NCBI GenBank assembly: GCA_030066475.1
Contig: JASJBO010000141.1
Span: 1-14,065 of the forward strand
Origin: Myxococcota bacterium
Lineage (GTDB): Bacteria > Myxococcota_A > UBA9160 > PR03
Direction of reading: 5' to 3'
DNA: 14,065 nt
The stretch's first letter is position 1. Each line of letters opens with the position of its first letter. The position numbers were made by a program, and so were the translations under genes. Under the pieces are notes generated by a model. It was not told the DNA's origin. It saw only the letters and a list, made by a program, of their open reading frames with translations, and did not search any database. Positions 1 to 7,114 of this stretch are shown here, piece after piece.

Positions 1-73
<73 letters not shown>

Positions 74-87
74 GATTCCGAACCGCC

Positions 88-996
88 ATGTCCGGGACTG
101 CTGCGTTGCTGGTCGGGCTGTCGGTGCTGCTCCACGTCGGGTGGAATGCGGCGGGGAAGCTGCAGCGGCCGTCGGCTGGGTTCATGCTGGCGGCGAACGC
201 GCTGGGCGGGGTGTGCCTGCTGCCGCTGCTGGTCGCCTACGCGGGGCACCTGCCCGAGCTGCCGGCCGAGGCCTGGCTCTCGCTCGCCGCGACCGGGCTG
301 TGCCAGGCGCTCTACTTCGTGGCGCTGGCCGGCGCCTATCGCGCCGGCGAGCTGTCGGTGGCGTACCCGATCGCGCGCTCCTTCCCGCCGGTGCTGCTGC
401 TCGCGGCCGCGTTCGCACTGGGGCGCGGCGGCGCGCTGGGCCCCGCCGTCGGGGCCGGCATCGTCCTGATCGTGGCCGGCGGCCTGGCACTGCCGCTGCG
501 GCGCTTCGCCGAGCTGCGGCCGGGCCGCTACGCCAACGCTTGCTGTGCGCTCGCCCTGCTCGCGGCCCTCGGCACCGCCGGCTACTCGCTGCTCGACGAC
601 CACGCCCTGCGCCTGCTGCGCGGCCTGCCCGGCGCGCCGCTCGACGCGACCGGCGCCGCGCTGCTCTGGGCACCGCTCGAGGCGTACAGCACAGCGCTCT
701 GGCTGCTGGCGTACGTCGCCCTGGTGCCGTCCGAGCGCGCGGCCTGGCCCGAGCTGCGGCGCGGCGCGCTGCGGCCCGCGTTCGCGGTCGGCGCCGGCAT
801 GTTCGCGTCCTACACGCTGGTGCTGGTCGCGATGGCCTTCGCGCGCGACGTCACCTACGTGGTCGCCTTCCGCCAGCTCAGCGTTCCGCTGGGCGCCGTG
901 GTCGGCGTGGCCTGGCTGGGCGAGCCGCGCAGCGCTCCGAAGTGGGTGGGCGTGGGGCTGGCGTCCGTCGGCCTGCTGCTGGTCGCCCTGGGCTGA
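88..996 (+). CDS. EamA/DMT-family membrane transporter
   Basis: This 302-residue, very hydrophobic protein has about ten predicted membrane segments arranged as two EamA repeats, roughly residues 1-136 and 150-302. This is the normal size and layout of drug/metabolite transporter (DMT) family exporters in the inner membrane. The N-terminus (LLHVGWNAAGK, residues 14-24) and the end of the second repeat (FRQLSVPLGAVVGVAWLGEP) look like family signatures. The substrate cannot be told from sequence; the family includes amino-acid and metabolite exporters and many orphans. The ATG at 88 gives a complete first helix. No clear Shine-Dalgarno is visible, and the upstream sequence is lost in the contig-end artefact, so the promoter and any upstream gene are unknown. 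The M20 peptidase gene follows 35 nt downstream on the same strand and may be cotranscribed. Confidence 0.88.
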   Translation: MSGTAALLVGLSVLLHVGWNAAGKLQRPSAGFMLAANALGGVCLLPLLVAYAGHLPELPAEAWLSLAATGLCQALYFVALAGAYRAGELSVAYPIARSFPPVLLLAAAFALGRGGALGPAVGAGIVLIVAGGLALPLRRFAELRPGRYANACCALALLAALGTAGYSLLDDHALRLLRGLPGAPLDATGAALLWAPLEAYSTALWLLAYVALVPSERAAWPELRRGALRPAFAVGAGMFASYTLVLVAMAFARDVTYVVAFRQLSVPLGAVVGVAWLGEPRSAPKWVGVGLASVGLLLVALG

Positions 997-1031
997 GCCG
1001 CCCCGCCGCCGCTGCCCTACGCTTCCCGGGC

Positions 1032-2183
1032 ATGGCACACGCCCGCGCGGTCGAACGCCTCCGCGACTACGTCGCGATCCCCTCGGTCAACCCGATGGAT
1101 CGCGACGACGTGCCGTCCGAGTGGGCCGGCGAGCGCCGCTACGCGGAGCACCTGCACGCGCAGCTGCGCCGCATCGGGCTCGACGCCGACGTGGTCGGCG
1201 CCGGCGACCGCGCCAGCGTGGTGGCCGAGGCCCGCGCCCGCGACGCGGTCGACACGGTGCTGGTGGCGTCCCACCTCGACACCGTGCCGGTGGACGGCAT
1301 GGAGATCGATCCCTTCGACCCGCAGGTGCAGGACGGCCGCCTGTTCGGGCGCGGCTCCTGCGACACCAAGGGGGGCATGGCGGCGCTGGTGGATGCGCTC
1401 GAGCGGGTGCTCGCGCGCGGCACGCTGCGCCGCAACGTGATCCTGGTGGGCGAGGCGGACGAGGAGCTGGGCAGCCGCGGCGTGCGCGACGTGATCGAGC
1501 ACCTCGGCGGCCGCCGCCCCGACTGGGTGCTGGCCACCGAGCCCACCGGCCTGCGCCTGGTGACCCGCCACAAGGGCATCGCCTTCGCGCGGCTCGGCGC
1601 CCGCGGCCGCGCCTGCCACGCCTCGGATCCCGCGCGTGGTCGCAACGCGATCGTGGCGATGTCGCGCGCCGTGCTGGCACTCGACGCGCTGGCCGGCGAG
1701 CTCGGCGACCGGCGCGACGAGCGGCTCGGCGCCGCCACGCTCTCGGTGGGGCTCGCCGGCGGCGGGCACGCGCCCAACGTCGTGCCCGATCGCGCCTGGC
1801 TGGTGGCCGACCGCCGCCTGCTGCCGGGCGAGGACGGCGACACCCTGCGCGCCGACCTCACCGGCGCGCTCGCGCGCCACGGCGTCGAGGGCGTCGCGAT
1901 CGAATCGTGCGAGATGATGAAGCCGCCGCTCGCGACGCCCGACGAGCACCCCGCCGTGCGCGCCTGCCAGGCGGCGCTGGCCCCGGACGCGCGCTCCGGG
2001 GAGCCGGCGACCGTGGCGTTCGGCACCGACGCGGGGGTCTTCGAGCAGCACGGGATGCCCGGCGTGGTGATGGGCCCCGGCTCGATCGAGCGCGCCCACA
2101 CGGCGCGCGAGTACGTCGAGATCGATCAGGTCGAGGCGATGGCGGCGTTCTTCGAACGGCTGCTGGAGGGCGCCGGTGGCTGA
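1032..2183 (+). CDS. M20 family metallopeptidase (ArgE/DapE-like deacylase)
   Basis: The 383-residue product is a cytosolic di-zinc amidohydrolase of the M20 family (ArgE, DapE, carboxypeptidase G2, acetylornithine deacetylase relatives). Metal and catalytic residues are visible. HLDT at 81-84 gives H81 and the assisting D83, and GSCDTKGG gives bridging D111. EADEELGS gives general base E144 and metal ligand E145. TEPTGL gives E170, and the late AHTAREYV gives H356. The dimerisation domain lies between about 175 and 290. Length and spacing are normal. It likely hydrolyses an N-acyl amino acid or small peptide, but the exact substrate is not readable; no arginine or lysine biosynthesis neighbours point to ArgE or DapE proper. 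The ATG at 1032 was chosen because it gives the typical short lead-in to the peptidase domain. The gene overlaps the next CDS by 8 nt, suggesting translational coupling. Confidence 0.9.
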   Translation: MAHARAVERLRDYVAIPSVNPMDRDDVPSEWAGERRYAEHLHAQLRRIGLDADVVGAGDRASVVAEARARDAVDTVLVASHLDTVPVDGMEIDPFDPQVQDGRLFGRGSCDTKGGMAALVDALERVLARGTLRRNVILVGEADEELGSRGVRDVIEHLGGRRPDWVLATEPTGLRLVTRHKGIAFARLGARGRACHASDPARGRNAIVAMSRAVLALDALAGELGDRRDERLGAATLSVGLAGGGHAPNVVPDRAWLVADRRLLPGEDGDTLRADLTGALARHGVEGVAIESCEMMKPPLATPDEHPAVRACQAALAPDARSGEPATVAFGTDAGVFEQHGMPGVVMGPGSIERAHTAREYVEIDQVEAMAAFFERLLEGAGG

Positions 2184-2514
2184 GGGCGCGCGCGGGGCAC
2201 TGCGCCGCGCCGGGCTCGCGGCCGCCATCGCGCTGGCGTGCGCGTCCGGCGGTCCGTCGGAGCCGCCCGCCGCCCCCGAGCCCGCGGGCCCGCCGCCCGG
2301 CATCGCCGCCGACGGCACGCACTACGACTACCAGGGGATGGATCTCGTCTACGACGCCGAGCGCGGCGCCTGGCGCGTCGGCTCGCGCCCCGACCTCTTC
2401 TACCGTGACGGCTTCTACTACTGGCGCCACGCCGACCGCTGGGTGCGCGCGCTCCACTTCATCGGCCCGTGGGAGACCGTCCCCGTGGACGCGGTGCCAC
2501 CCGGGCTGCGCTGA
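2176..2514 (+). CDS. Small putative lipoprotein, function unknown
   Basis: This 112-residue protein is not recognised as a named family. The GTG start at 2176 overlaps the end of the peptidase gene by 8 nt. The N-terminus has arginines followed by a short hydrophobic run and A-L-A-C (Cys22), a slightly atypical lipobox, so a lipoprotein or exported protein is likely. A Pro/Ala-rich linker (about 27-43) precedes a compact aromatic domain (about 46-105) rich in Tyr and Trp, with YDYQGMDLVYD, a LFYRDGFYYWRH segment and FIGPWETV. Small aromatic domains of this type occur in exported proteins of unknown role. Position inside the run of same-strand genes suggests cotranscription with the M20 peptidase, but no functional link is evident. 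Confidence 0.65.
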   Translation: MAEGARGALRRAGLAAAIALACASGGPSEPPAAPEPAGPPPGIAADGTHYDYQGMDLVYDAERGAWRVGSRPDLFYRDGFYYWRHADRWVRALHFIGPWETVPVDAVPPGLR

Positions 2515-2547
2515 GACCCACCCCACGGAGGACGAAGGACACACGAC

Positions 2548-2841
2548 ATGGCGATTTCCAAGCTCGAGGACTCGGAGGTCGAGCGGCGGCTCGGCGAGCT
2601 GGGCGGCTGGACGCTGGCCGACGGCAAGCTGCACCGCGAGCTCGCGTTCACCGACTTCGTCGAGGCGTTCGGCTTCATGTCGCGGCTGGCCCTGGAGGCC
2701 GAGAAGCGCGATCACCATCCCGAGTGGTTCAACGTCTACGGTCGCGTCGTGATCGACCTCCAGACGCACGATGCTGGGGGCATCTCCGAGCGCGACTTCG
2801 AGCTCGCTGCCGCGGCCAACCGGCTCCTGGGCGAGGGCTGA
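2548..2841 (+). CDS. Pterin-4a-carbinolamine dehydratase (PCD/DCoH family)
   Basis: This 97-residue protein matches 4a-hydroxytetrahydrobiopterin dehydratase (EC 4.2.1.96). The family signature is intact: [16 protein letters not shown] with the paired histidines, then [11 protein letters not shown] near the C-terminus. The enzyme dehydrates 4a-hydroxy-tetrahydropterin formed by aromatic amino acid hydroxylases, allowing pterin recycling. Stand-alone copies without a phenylalanine hydroxylase neighbour are common in bacteria and have been connected with molybdopterin metabolism. No hydroxylase gene is in this window, so the partner is unknown. A strong ribosome binding site (ACGGAGGA, about 2525-2532) lies upstream of the ATG at 2548. 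The SDR gene begins 10 nt after the stop. Confidence 0.93.
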   Translation: MAISKLEDSEVERRLGELGGWTLADGKLHRELAFTDFVEAFGFMSRLALEAEKRDHHPEWFNVYGRVVIDLQTHDAGGISERDFELAAAANRLLGEG

Positions 2842-2851
2842 GGGCGCGCCG

Positions 2852-3667
2852 GTGAGGACGTTGCAGGACCGGGTGGCGGTCGTGACCGGGGCAGCGAGCG
2901 GGATCGGACGCGCCACCGCGCAGGCGCTGGCCGCCCGCGGCTGCCACCTCGCGCTGGCCGACCTGAACGAGGTCGGGCTGGCCGAGACCGCGGAGCGGGC
3001 GCGGAAGACCGGTCGCCGCGTCTCGACCCACGTCGTCGACGTCGCCGACCGCGCCCGGATGGCGGCGCTTCCCGATCGGGTCGCGGCCGAGCACGGGCAG
3101 GTGCACGTGCTGGTCAACAACGCGGGCGTCGCCGTCGGCGGCACCCTCGAGGAGCAGAGCCTCGAAGACATCGACTGGATCGTGGGCATCAACTTCTACG
3201 GGGTGCTGCACGGCTGCAAGTTCTTCCTGCCGCACCTGCGCCGCGCCGACGAGGCGCACATCGTGAACGTCTCGAGCCTGTTCGGGCTGATCGGGCTGCC
3301 CGCGCAGAGCTCCTACTGCGCCACCAAGCACGCGGTCCGCTCGCTCTCGGAGTCGCTGTGGGCCGAGCTGCGCGACACCTCGATCGGCGTCACCAGCGCG
3401 CACCCGGGTGGCATCCGCACCTCGATCGTGCGCCACAGTCGCACCGCCGACGAGGAGGCGCGCCGCCGCACGCTGGAGCTGTTCGAGCGGCGCGCGCGGC
3501 CGCCCGCGTACGCCGCCGCGCGTATCGTGCGCGCCATCGAGCGCGACCGGCTGCGCGTGCGCATCTGCCCCGAGACCTACGTCGCCGACTGGCTCAAGCG
3601 CCTGCTCCCGGTGGCGACGCACCGGCTGGTGGCCTGGGGGTACCGGCGGGCCGGCGCCGTAGTCTGA
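2852..3667 (+). CDS. Short-chain dehydrogenase/reductase (classical SDR)
   Basis: The 271-residue product is a classical SDR oxidoreductase. The Rossmann nucleotide-binding motif TGAASGIG is at 12-19, NNAG at 89-92, and the active-site tetrad is N114, S142, Y155 and K159 (YCATK), with the usual 13-residue Ser-Tyr spacing. D37 at the end of the second strand (ALADLNE) favours NAD(H) over NADP(H). The VSSLFGLIGLP segment resembles acetoin/alcohol dehydrogenase-like and steroid-type SDRs, but the substrate is not predictable. An upstream in-frame ATG at 2771 exists but would read back through the dehydratase gene. The GTG at 2852, preceded by GAGGG at about 2840-2844 overlapping the previous stop, gives the normal SDR N-terminus. 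The alpha/beta hydrolase ATG lies 2 nt after the stop, implying coupling. Confidence 0.92.
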   Translation: MRTLQDRVAVVTGAASGIGRATAQALAARGCHLALADLNEVGLAETAERARKTGRRVSTHVVDVADRARMAALPDRVAAEHGQVHVLVNNAGVAVGGTLEEQSLEDIDWIVGINFYGVLHGCKFFLPHLRRADEAHIVNVSSLFGLIGLPAQSSYCATKHAVRSLSESLWAELRDTSIGVTSAHPGGIRTSIVRHSRTADEEARRRTLELFERRARPPAYAAARIVRAIERDRLRVRICPETYVADWLKRLLPVATHRLVAWGYRRAGAVV

Positions 3668-3669
3668 CG

Positions 3670-4377
3670 ATGGGGGTGTTCCTTCTGGTTCACGGCGCCT
3701 GGCACGGCGCCTGGTGCTGGCACCGGCTCACCCCCCTGCTCGAGGCCGCTGGACACCGCGTAGTGTCGCCCGACCTGCCCGGCCACGGCGACGACGACAC
3801 CCCCACCAAGGAGATCACGCTGGAGCGCTACGCCGAGCGCGTGCTCGCGGCCATCGAGGCCCACCCGGAGCCCGTCACCGCGGTCGGCCACAGCATGGGC
3901 GGGATCGTGATCACGCGCGCGGCCGAGCACGCGCCCGAGCGCTTCGCGCGCCTGGTGTACGTGTGTGCGTTCCTGCCGCGCGCGCGCGAGTCGCTGATGG
4001 AGATCGCGGCGCGCGGGCCCAGCGCGCTCGAGGGCAACCTGCGTCCCGTCGTGGGCGAGACGCGGCTGGCGCTCGACCTCGAGCGGGTCGAGGAGATCTT
4101 CTACCACGACTGCCCCGCGTCGGACGTCGCGCTGGCGCGCGCGCGGCTGTGCCCGGCGCCCGTCGGGCCGATGATCATGCCCGTCGAGCACTCCCGCGTG
4201 AGCTTCGGCACCGTGCCGCGCCTCTACGTCGAGTGCCTGCAGGACCGGGCGGTCCCGATCGAGACCCAGCGCGCCATGGTCGCGGCCCAGCCGACCCCCG
4301 TGGTGAGCCTCGACACCGGTCACTCGCCCTTCTTCGCCGCGCCCGAGGCGCTGGCCCGCACGCTGACCGACCGCTGA
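3670..4377 (+). CDS. Alpha/beta hydrolase (esterase/HNL-like)
   Basis: This 235-residue protein has the alpha/beta hydrolase fold, probably cytosolic. Features in order are an oxyanion-hole HGAW (8-11), a PDLPGHG loop (34-40), the nucleophile elbow GHSMGG with S75, acid D192 in the LQDRAVP loop, and H218 in DTGHSPFF. The short N-terminus and HGAWHGAWCW start resemble the plant hydroxynitrile lyase / methyl-esterase branch, whose bacterial relatives are mostly uncharacterised carboxylesterases. The substrate is unknown. The gene follows the SDR gene by 2 nt, so the two are likely translated together. They could act on the same ester/alcohol-type metabolite, which is inference only. It is the last gene of the left operon-like run. 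Confidence 0.9.
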   Translation: MGVFLLVHGAWHGAWCWHRLTPLLEAAGHRVVSPDLPGHGDDDTPTKEITLERYAERVLAAIEAHPEPVTAVGHSMGGIVITRAAEHAPERFARLVYVCAFLPRARESLMEIAARGPSALEGNLRPVVGETRLALDLERVEEIFYHDCPASDVALARARLCPAPVGPMIMPVEHSRVSFGTVPRLYVECLQDRAVPIETQRAMVAAQPTPVVSLDTGHSPFFAAPEALARTLTDR

Positions 4378-4381
4378 AGCG

Positions 4382-4443
4382 GCGTACAGCCGATGCCCGG
4401 TACCCGACGTTCCAGGTATGGGACCGATGCGTCCGCTGTACGC
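4382..4443. promoter_or_regulatory. Inverted repeat upstream of phosphatidyltransferase
   Basis: Perfect 9-bp arms GCGTACAGC (4382-4390) and GCTGTACGC (4435-4443) flank 44 bp in the 157-bp gap between the hydrolase and the CDP-alcohol phosphatidyltransferase. The gap is less GC-rich than its surroundings (for example TTGTCTCATAAGAAACC at 4447-4463), as expected for a promoter region. It could be an operator with two half-sites or chance; no known regulator motif is recognised. Confidence 0.3.
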
Positions 4444-4534
4444 AACTTGTCTCATAAGAAACCGGAATCATTCACTCTCGCTCTTCGGCACGCGCGTCGC
4501 ACAGTTAGCCCGGCAGGACCAAAGGAGACTCCCC

Positions 4535-5134
4535 ATGACGTCGATCTGGACCGTCGCCAACCTGCTCTCGGGTGCTCGCATCGCCGCCGCCCCGGCGCTG
4601 CTGGCCGCCGCCTGGTGCGGCCAGGCGGGCCTGTTCCTGGCCGGCCTGTGCGCCGCCTTCGCCACCGACGTCGCCGATGGCTTCGCGGCGCGCCGTCTGG
4701 GCCAGACCAGCGAGCTGGGCGCGCGCCTCGACAGCCTGGGCGACCTGCTGCTGTACGCGGTGCTGCCGCTCGGCGTGTGGTGGCTGTGGCCCGACGCGAT
4801 CCGCGCGGAGGCCGCCGTGGTGGGCGTCGCGCTCGCCGCGTTCGTGCTGCCGATCGGAGCGGGGCTGCTGCGCTGGCGGCGCCTGACCAGCTACCACACC
4901 TGGGGCGCGAAGCTCTCCGCCTGGCTGGTGGGCGGCGGCACGCTGGCGCTGATCGTGCTCGACCAGCCCTGGCTGCTGCGGCTCGCCGCCAGCGTGCTGG
5001 TCGTGAGCGCGCTCGAGGAGCTGGCGATCACGGCCGTGCTGCCGCGCTGGACCGCCGACGTGCCGACCCTCCGCCACGCCCTGCGCATCCGGCAAGCGGA
5101 GCCGCGTAGCGGCAGAGCGCGCAGCGAGCCGTAG
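4535..5134 (+). CDS. CDP-alcohol phosphatidyltransferase family protein
   Basis: This 199-residue integral membrane protein carries a complete CDP-OH-P signature, DG-x2-AR-x8-G-x3-D-x3-D. It starts at D45 and D48 (TDVADG) and ends with D66 and D70 (GARLDSLGD). These aspartates bind the metal and CDP-activated lipid in PgsA-, PssA- and CLS-like enzymes of phospholipid synthesis. The N-terminus NLLSGARI (9-16) is also typical, and about six membrane segments are predicted. The acceptor alcohol cannot be assigned. The ATG at 4535 has a good ribosome binding site, AAAGGAGA, at 4521-4528. The last ~14 residues (RQAEPRSGRARSEP) are hydrophilic and are encoded by a copy of the dispersed repeat, which also supplies the stop codon, so the native C-terminus was probably replaced or extended. 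The gene is convergent with the DUF1835 gene. Confidence 0.9.
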   Translation: MTSIWTVANLLSGARIAAAPALLAAAWCGQAGLFLAGLCAAFATDVADGFAARRLGQTSELGARLDSLGDLLLYAVLPLGVWWLWPDAIRAEAAVVGVALAAFVLPIGAGLLRWRRLTSYHTWGAKLSAWLVGGGTLALIVLDQPWLLRLAASVLVVSALEELAITAVLPRWTADVPTLRHALRIRQAEPRSGRARSEP

Positions 5135-5147
5135 GCGAGCGAAGTCC
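5092..5147 (+). repeat. Dispersed intergenic repeat, copy A
   Basis: The copy starts GCAAGCGGAGCCGCG, contains GCGCGCAGCGAGCC and ends GGCGAGCGAAGTCC. It matches copies at 5194, 8765, 13971 and 14023 in the same orientation. It overlaps the last 43 nt of the phosphatidyltransferase gene. A small inverted repeat, GCCGC-GTA-GCGGC, lies at 5101-5113. Confidence 0.75.
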
Positions 5148-5193
5148 ATCAAGCCGCGCCCGCGCCGGCACTCCCCCCCTACGCGGGCACCCC

Positions 5194-5219
5194 GCAAGCG
5201 CCGCAGGCGAGCGAAGTCC
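5194..5219 (+). repeat. Dispersed intergenic repeat, copy B (short)
   Basis: A shortened copy: GCAAGCG joined directly to CCGCAGGCGAGCGAAGTCC, lacking the central GCGCGCAGCGAG part present in copies A, D and E. It lies 46 bp after copy A, between the convergent phosphatidyltransferase and DUF1835 genes, so this 90-bp gap is largely repeat. Confidence 0.7.
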
Positions 5220-5224
5220 ACGAG

Positions 5225-6193
5225 CTACGCCGCGCGCACCCGCGCGGCGTCCTCGTCCCAGCGGAACGCGGCCTCGCGGCCCTCGAGGTGGACGCCGCCC
5301 CACCACAGGTCGATGCCGCAAAGCGCGACGCGATCGCGCGCGCCGTCCAGCACGCGGGCGCCATCGGCGGTGAGCGTTGCGCGCGCCGCGCCGGTCGGCC
5401 CGCCCGCGGGCTCGAGCTGCAGCAGCGGATGCGGCTCCGCCGCGAGCGCCTCGAGAGTGCCCCACACCGACTGGTCGCCGGCGAACGGATGGCGCTCCTG
5501 ATCGGCCTGCGCGTGGAACAGCTCGCTCGCCGAGCGCGAGCCGTCGCGCAGCGCCTGCAGCAGCACGCGCTCGGTGCGGCCCAGGCCGCTGCGCACCGAG
5601 GGGAGCTGCTCGAGCCAGCGCCGCAAGGCCGGGCCCAGGAACGGCAGCGCTGCCGTGTCGCGCGCGAGCAGCGCCTCGACGCGGCGCGCGTCGTCGCCGG
5701 TGAAGGCCTCCCAGGCCGCGCGACCCAGCGTCAGCTGCGCGGGTCCGACGGGCGCGCGCGTCTCGGCCAGCGCGGGGAAGTGCCCCGGCTCGAGCTGGCC
5801 GAGGCCGACGAAGCGCTCGACGGCCGAGTGCTCGCCGATGCAGACGAGGGTCGTGGTCGCCGCCTGCTCGATCCGGCCCAGGCGCTCGAGGATCTGCACG
5901 AGCTGGAGCTGGTCGTAGAGGTCGGCCTCGAACCACAACACGACCTCGTCGTGCTCGCCGCAGCGCGCCAGCGCGGCGTCGCGCTCGCCGATCGAGCGCT
6001 CGATCGCCGGGGCATCGGGTCCCGTGCCGCGGCTGGCGAGATAGCGGGCACGCACCGCGCGCAGCTCGGCCTCGGAGAGGCCGCCGGGCACCGGGCCGTC
6101 GTGCAGGACGTCGCGCCAGGGCAGTACGGTCCCGGGCAGTCCGGAGCGCTCGATCCGCTGCGCGGCGACGTCGCCGTTCGTCACGTGGAGCAC
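5225..6193 (-). CDS. DUF1835 domain-containing protein
   Basis: This 322-residue protein, reading right to left, carries the DUF1835 hallmarks: HVTNGD at 3-8, LPWRDVLHDGPVP at 24-36 and the acidic LWFEADLYDQLQL at 86-98. The family's biochemical role is unknown; members are soluble and sometimes carry an additional C-terminal DUF3658. Here the C-terminal half (about 180-322) contains a winged-helix-like stretch (TERVLLQALRDG through WGTLEALAA) ending with WWGGVHLEG. The start is a GTG at 6193. The 5' end is only 29 bp from the divergently transcribed lipoprotein gene, so promoters or leaders must overlap. The protein is not predicted to be exported. Confidence 0.85.
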   Translation of the reverse strand: MLHVTNGDVAAQRIERSGLPGTVLPWRDVLHDGPVPGGLSEAELRAVRARYLASRGTGPDAPAIERSIGERDAALARCGEHDEVVLWFEADLYDQLQLVQILERLGRIEQAATTTLVCIGEHSAVERFVGLGQLEPGHFPALAETRAPVGPAQLTLGRAAWEAFTGDDARRVEALLARDTAALPFLGPALRRWLEQLPSVRSGLGRTERVLLQALRDGSRSASELFHAQADQERHPFAGDQSVWGTLEALAAEPHPLLQLEPAGGPTGAARATLTADGARVLDGARDRVALCGIDLWWGGVHLEGREAAFRWDEDAARVRAA

Positions 6194-6222
6194 GGGTCGA
6201 GGATACGGCCTACGCTCGGCAC

Positions 6223-6705
6223 GTGGGGGTGGCTCGGACAGGGAGGCTCGTCGGCGCGCTGATTCTCGCCCTGGTAGCGAGCGTGGCGGGCTGCGGGGGC
6301 GACGAGGCGTCGCCCGAGGCGCAGGTGCGGGCCCTGCTGGCGGACGCCGAGGCGGCTGCGGAGGCCAAGGACCTGGCCGCGCTCAAGGAGCTCGTGTCCG
6401 AGTCGTACGCCGACCCGAGCGGCAACGACAAGGCCGAGATCGGCCGCCTGCTCACCTACAACTTCTTCCGCAACCAGACCGTCCACCTGCTCACGCGGGT
6501 CGGGCCGGTGGAGCTGCCGGCGCCGCAGCGGGCGCGGGCCACCGTGCTGGTGGCGATGGCCGGGCGGCCGATTCCCGACGCGGCCGCGCTTGTCGGGCTG
6601 CGCGCCGACCTCTACCGCTTCGATTTCGAGCTGGCCGCGGAGGACGGCGACTGGCGCGTGCGCAGCGCCGACTGGCGCCGCGCCGACGCGGCTGATTTCC
6701 TCTGA
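6223..6705 (+). CDS. Putative lipoprotein, NTF2-like/DUF4440-type fold possible
   Basis: This 160-residue protein starts with GTG at 6223. An arginine-containing N-terminus, a hydrophobic stretch and V-A-G-C (Cys24) form a good lipobox followed by GGDE, so a membrane-anchored lipoprotein is well supported. The mature domain has an N-terminal helix rich in Ala/Glu (VRALLADAEAAAEAKDLAALKELV), then alternating strands ending RFDFELAAEDGDWRVRSADW. This pattern resembles the NTF2-like/SnoaL fold common in small exported proteins, but the match is by general pattern only and no function is assigned. The DUF4345 gene starts 4 nt after the stop, so the two form a two-gene operon. Confidence 0.75.
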   Translation: MGVARTGRLVGALILALVASVAGCGGDEASPEAQVRALLADAEAAAEAKDLAALKELVSESYADPSGNDKAEIGRLLTYNFFRNQTVHLLTRVGPVELPAPQRARATVLVAMAGRPIPDAAALVGLRADLYRFDFELAAEDGDWRVRSADWRRADAADFL

Positions 6706-6709
6706 TCCG

Positions 6710-7114
6710 ATGGAGAGGCGCGTCCGGACGGTGCTCCTGATCGCGGCAGCGGCCTTCGCGGCGCCCGCGCTGGGGTTCCTGCTCGCTCCCACCACCTTCG
6801 CCTCGTTCGTCGACCTCGAGGTGCGGGGGCCCACCGGCAGCAGCGACGTGCGCGCCGTGATGGGGGGCGTGGGCGTGGGCGTCGCGCTGTTCCTGGCCTG
6901 GTGCTCGCTCTCGCGCGCTCGCTGGCCGACGGGTCTGCTGGCGCTCCAGCTCGTGCTCGGGGCGATGCTGCTGGGCCGCGCGCTCTCGCTCGCCTCCGAC
7001 GGCGTGACGCTGCGGGCGCTGTTGCTGGGCGGCGGCGAGCTGGTGCTGTTCGCGCTCGGGAGCTGGGCGGCGTGGCAGGCGCGCGCGGCGGGATCAGCGG
7101 TCGCGTCGTCGTGA
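6710..7114 (+). CDS. DUF4345-like four-helix membrane protein
   Basis: The 134-residue product has four predicted membrane helices (about 7-27, 48-66, 73-93 and 104-123). It has the SSDVRAVMGGVGVGVALFL motif at the start of helix 2 and GRALSLASDG after helix 3, characteristic of the DUF4345 family. The function is unknown. The ATG at 6710 is 4 nt downstream of the lipoprotein gene, indicating coupling. Its 3' end overlaps the convergent PEP-CTERM gene by 21 nt (7094-7114), so transcription from the two strands collides here with no room for separate terminators. Confidence 0.75.
   Translation: MERRVRTVLLIAAAAFAAPALGFLLAPTTFASFVDLEVRGPTGSSDVRAVMGGVGVGVALFLAWCSLSRARWPTGLLALQLVLGAMLLGRALSLASDGVTLRALLLGGGELVLFALGSWAAWQARAAGSAVASS

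Noticed and set aside
1017..2318. 433-codon antisense frame over the M20 peptidase
   Set aside because: Shadow of the M20 gene with His/Ala/Arg-rich composition and no domain; the + strand frame has all catalytic motifs.
5288..6262. 324-codon + strand frame opposite the DUF1835 gene
   Set aside because: The minus strand carries the conserved DUF1835 motifs; the + frame is Arg/Gln/Ala-rich without features.
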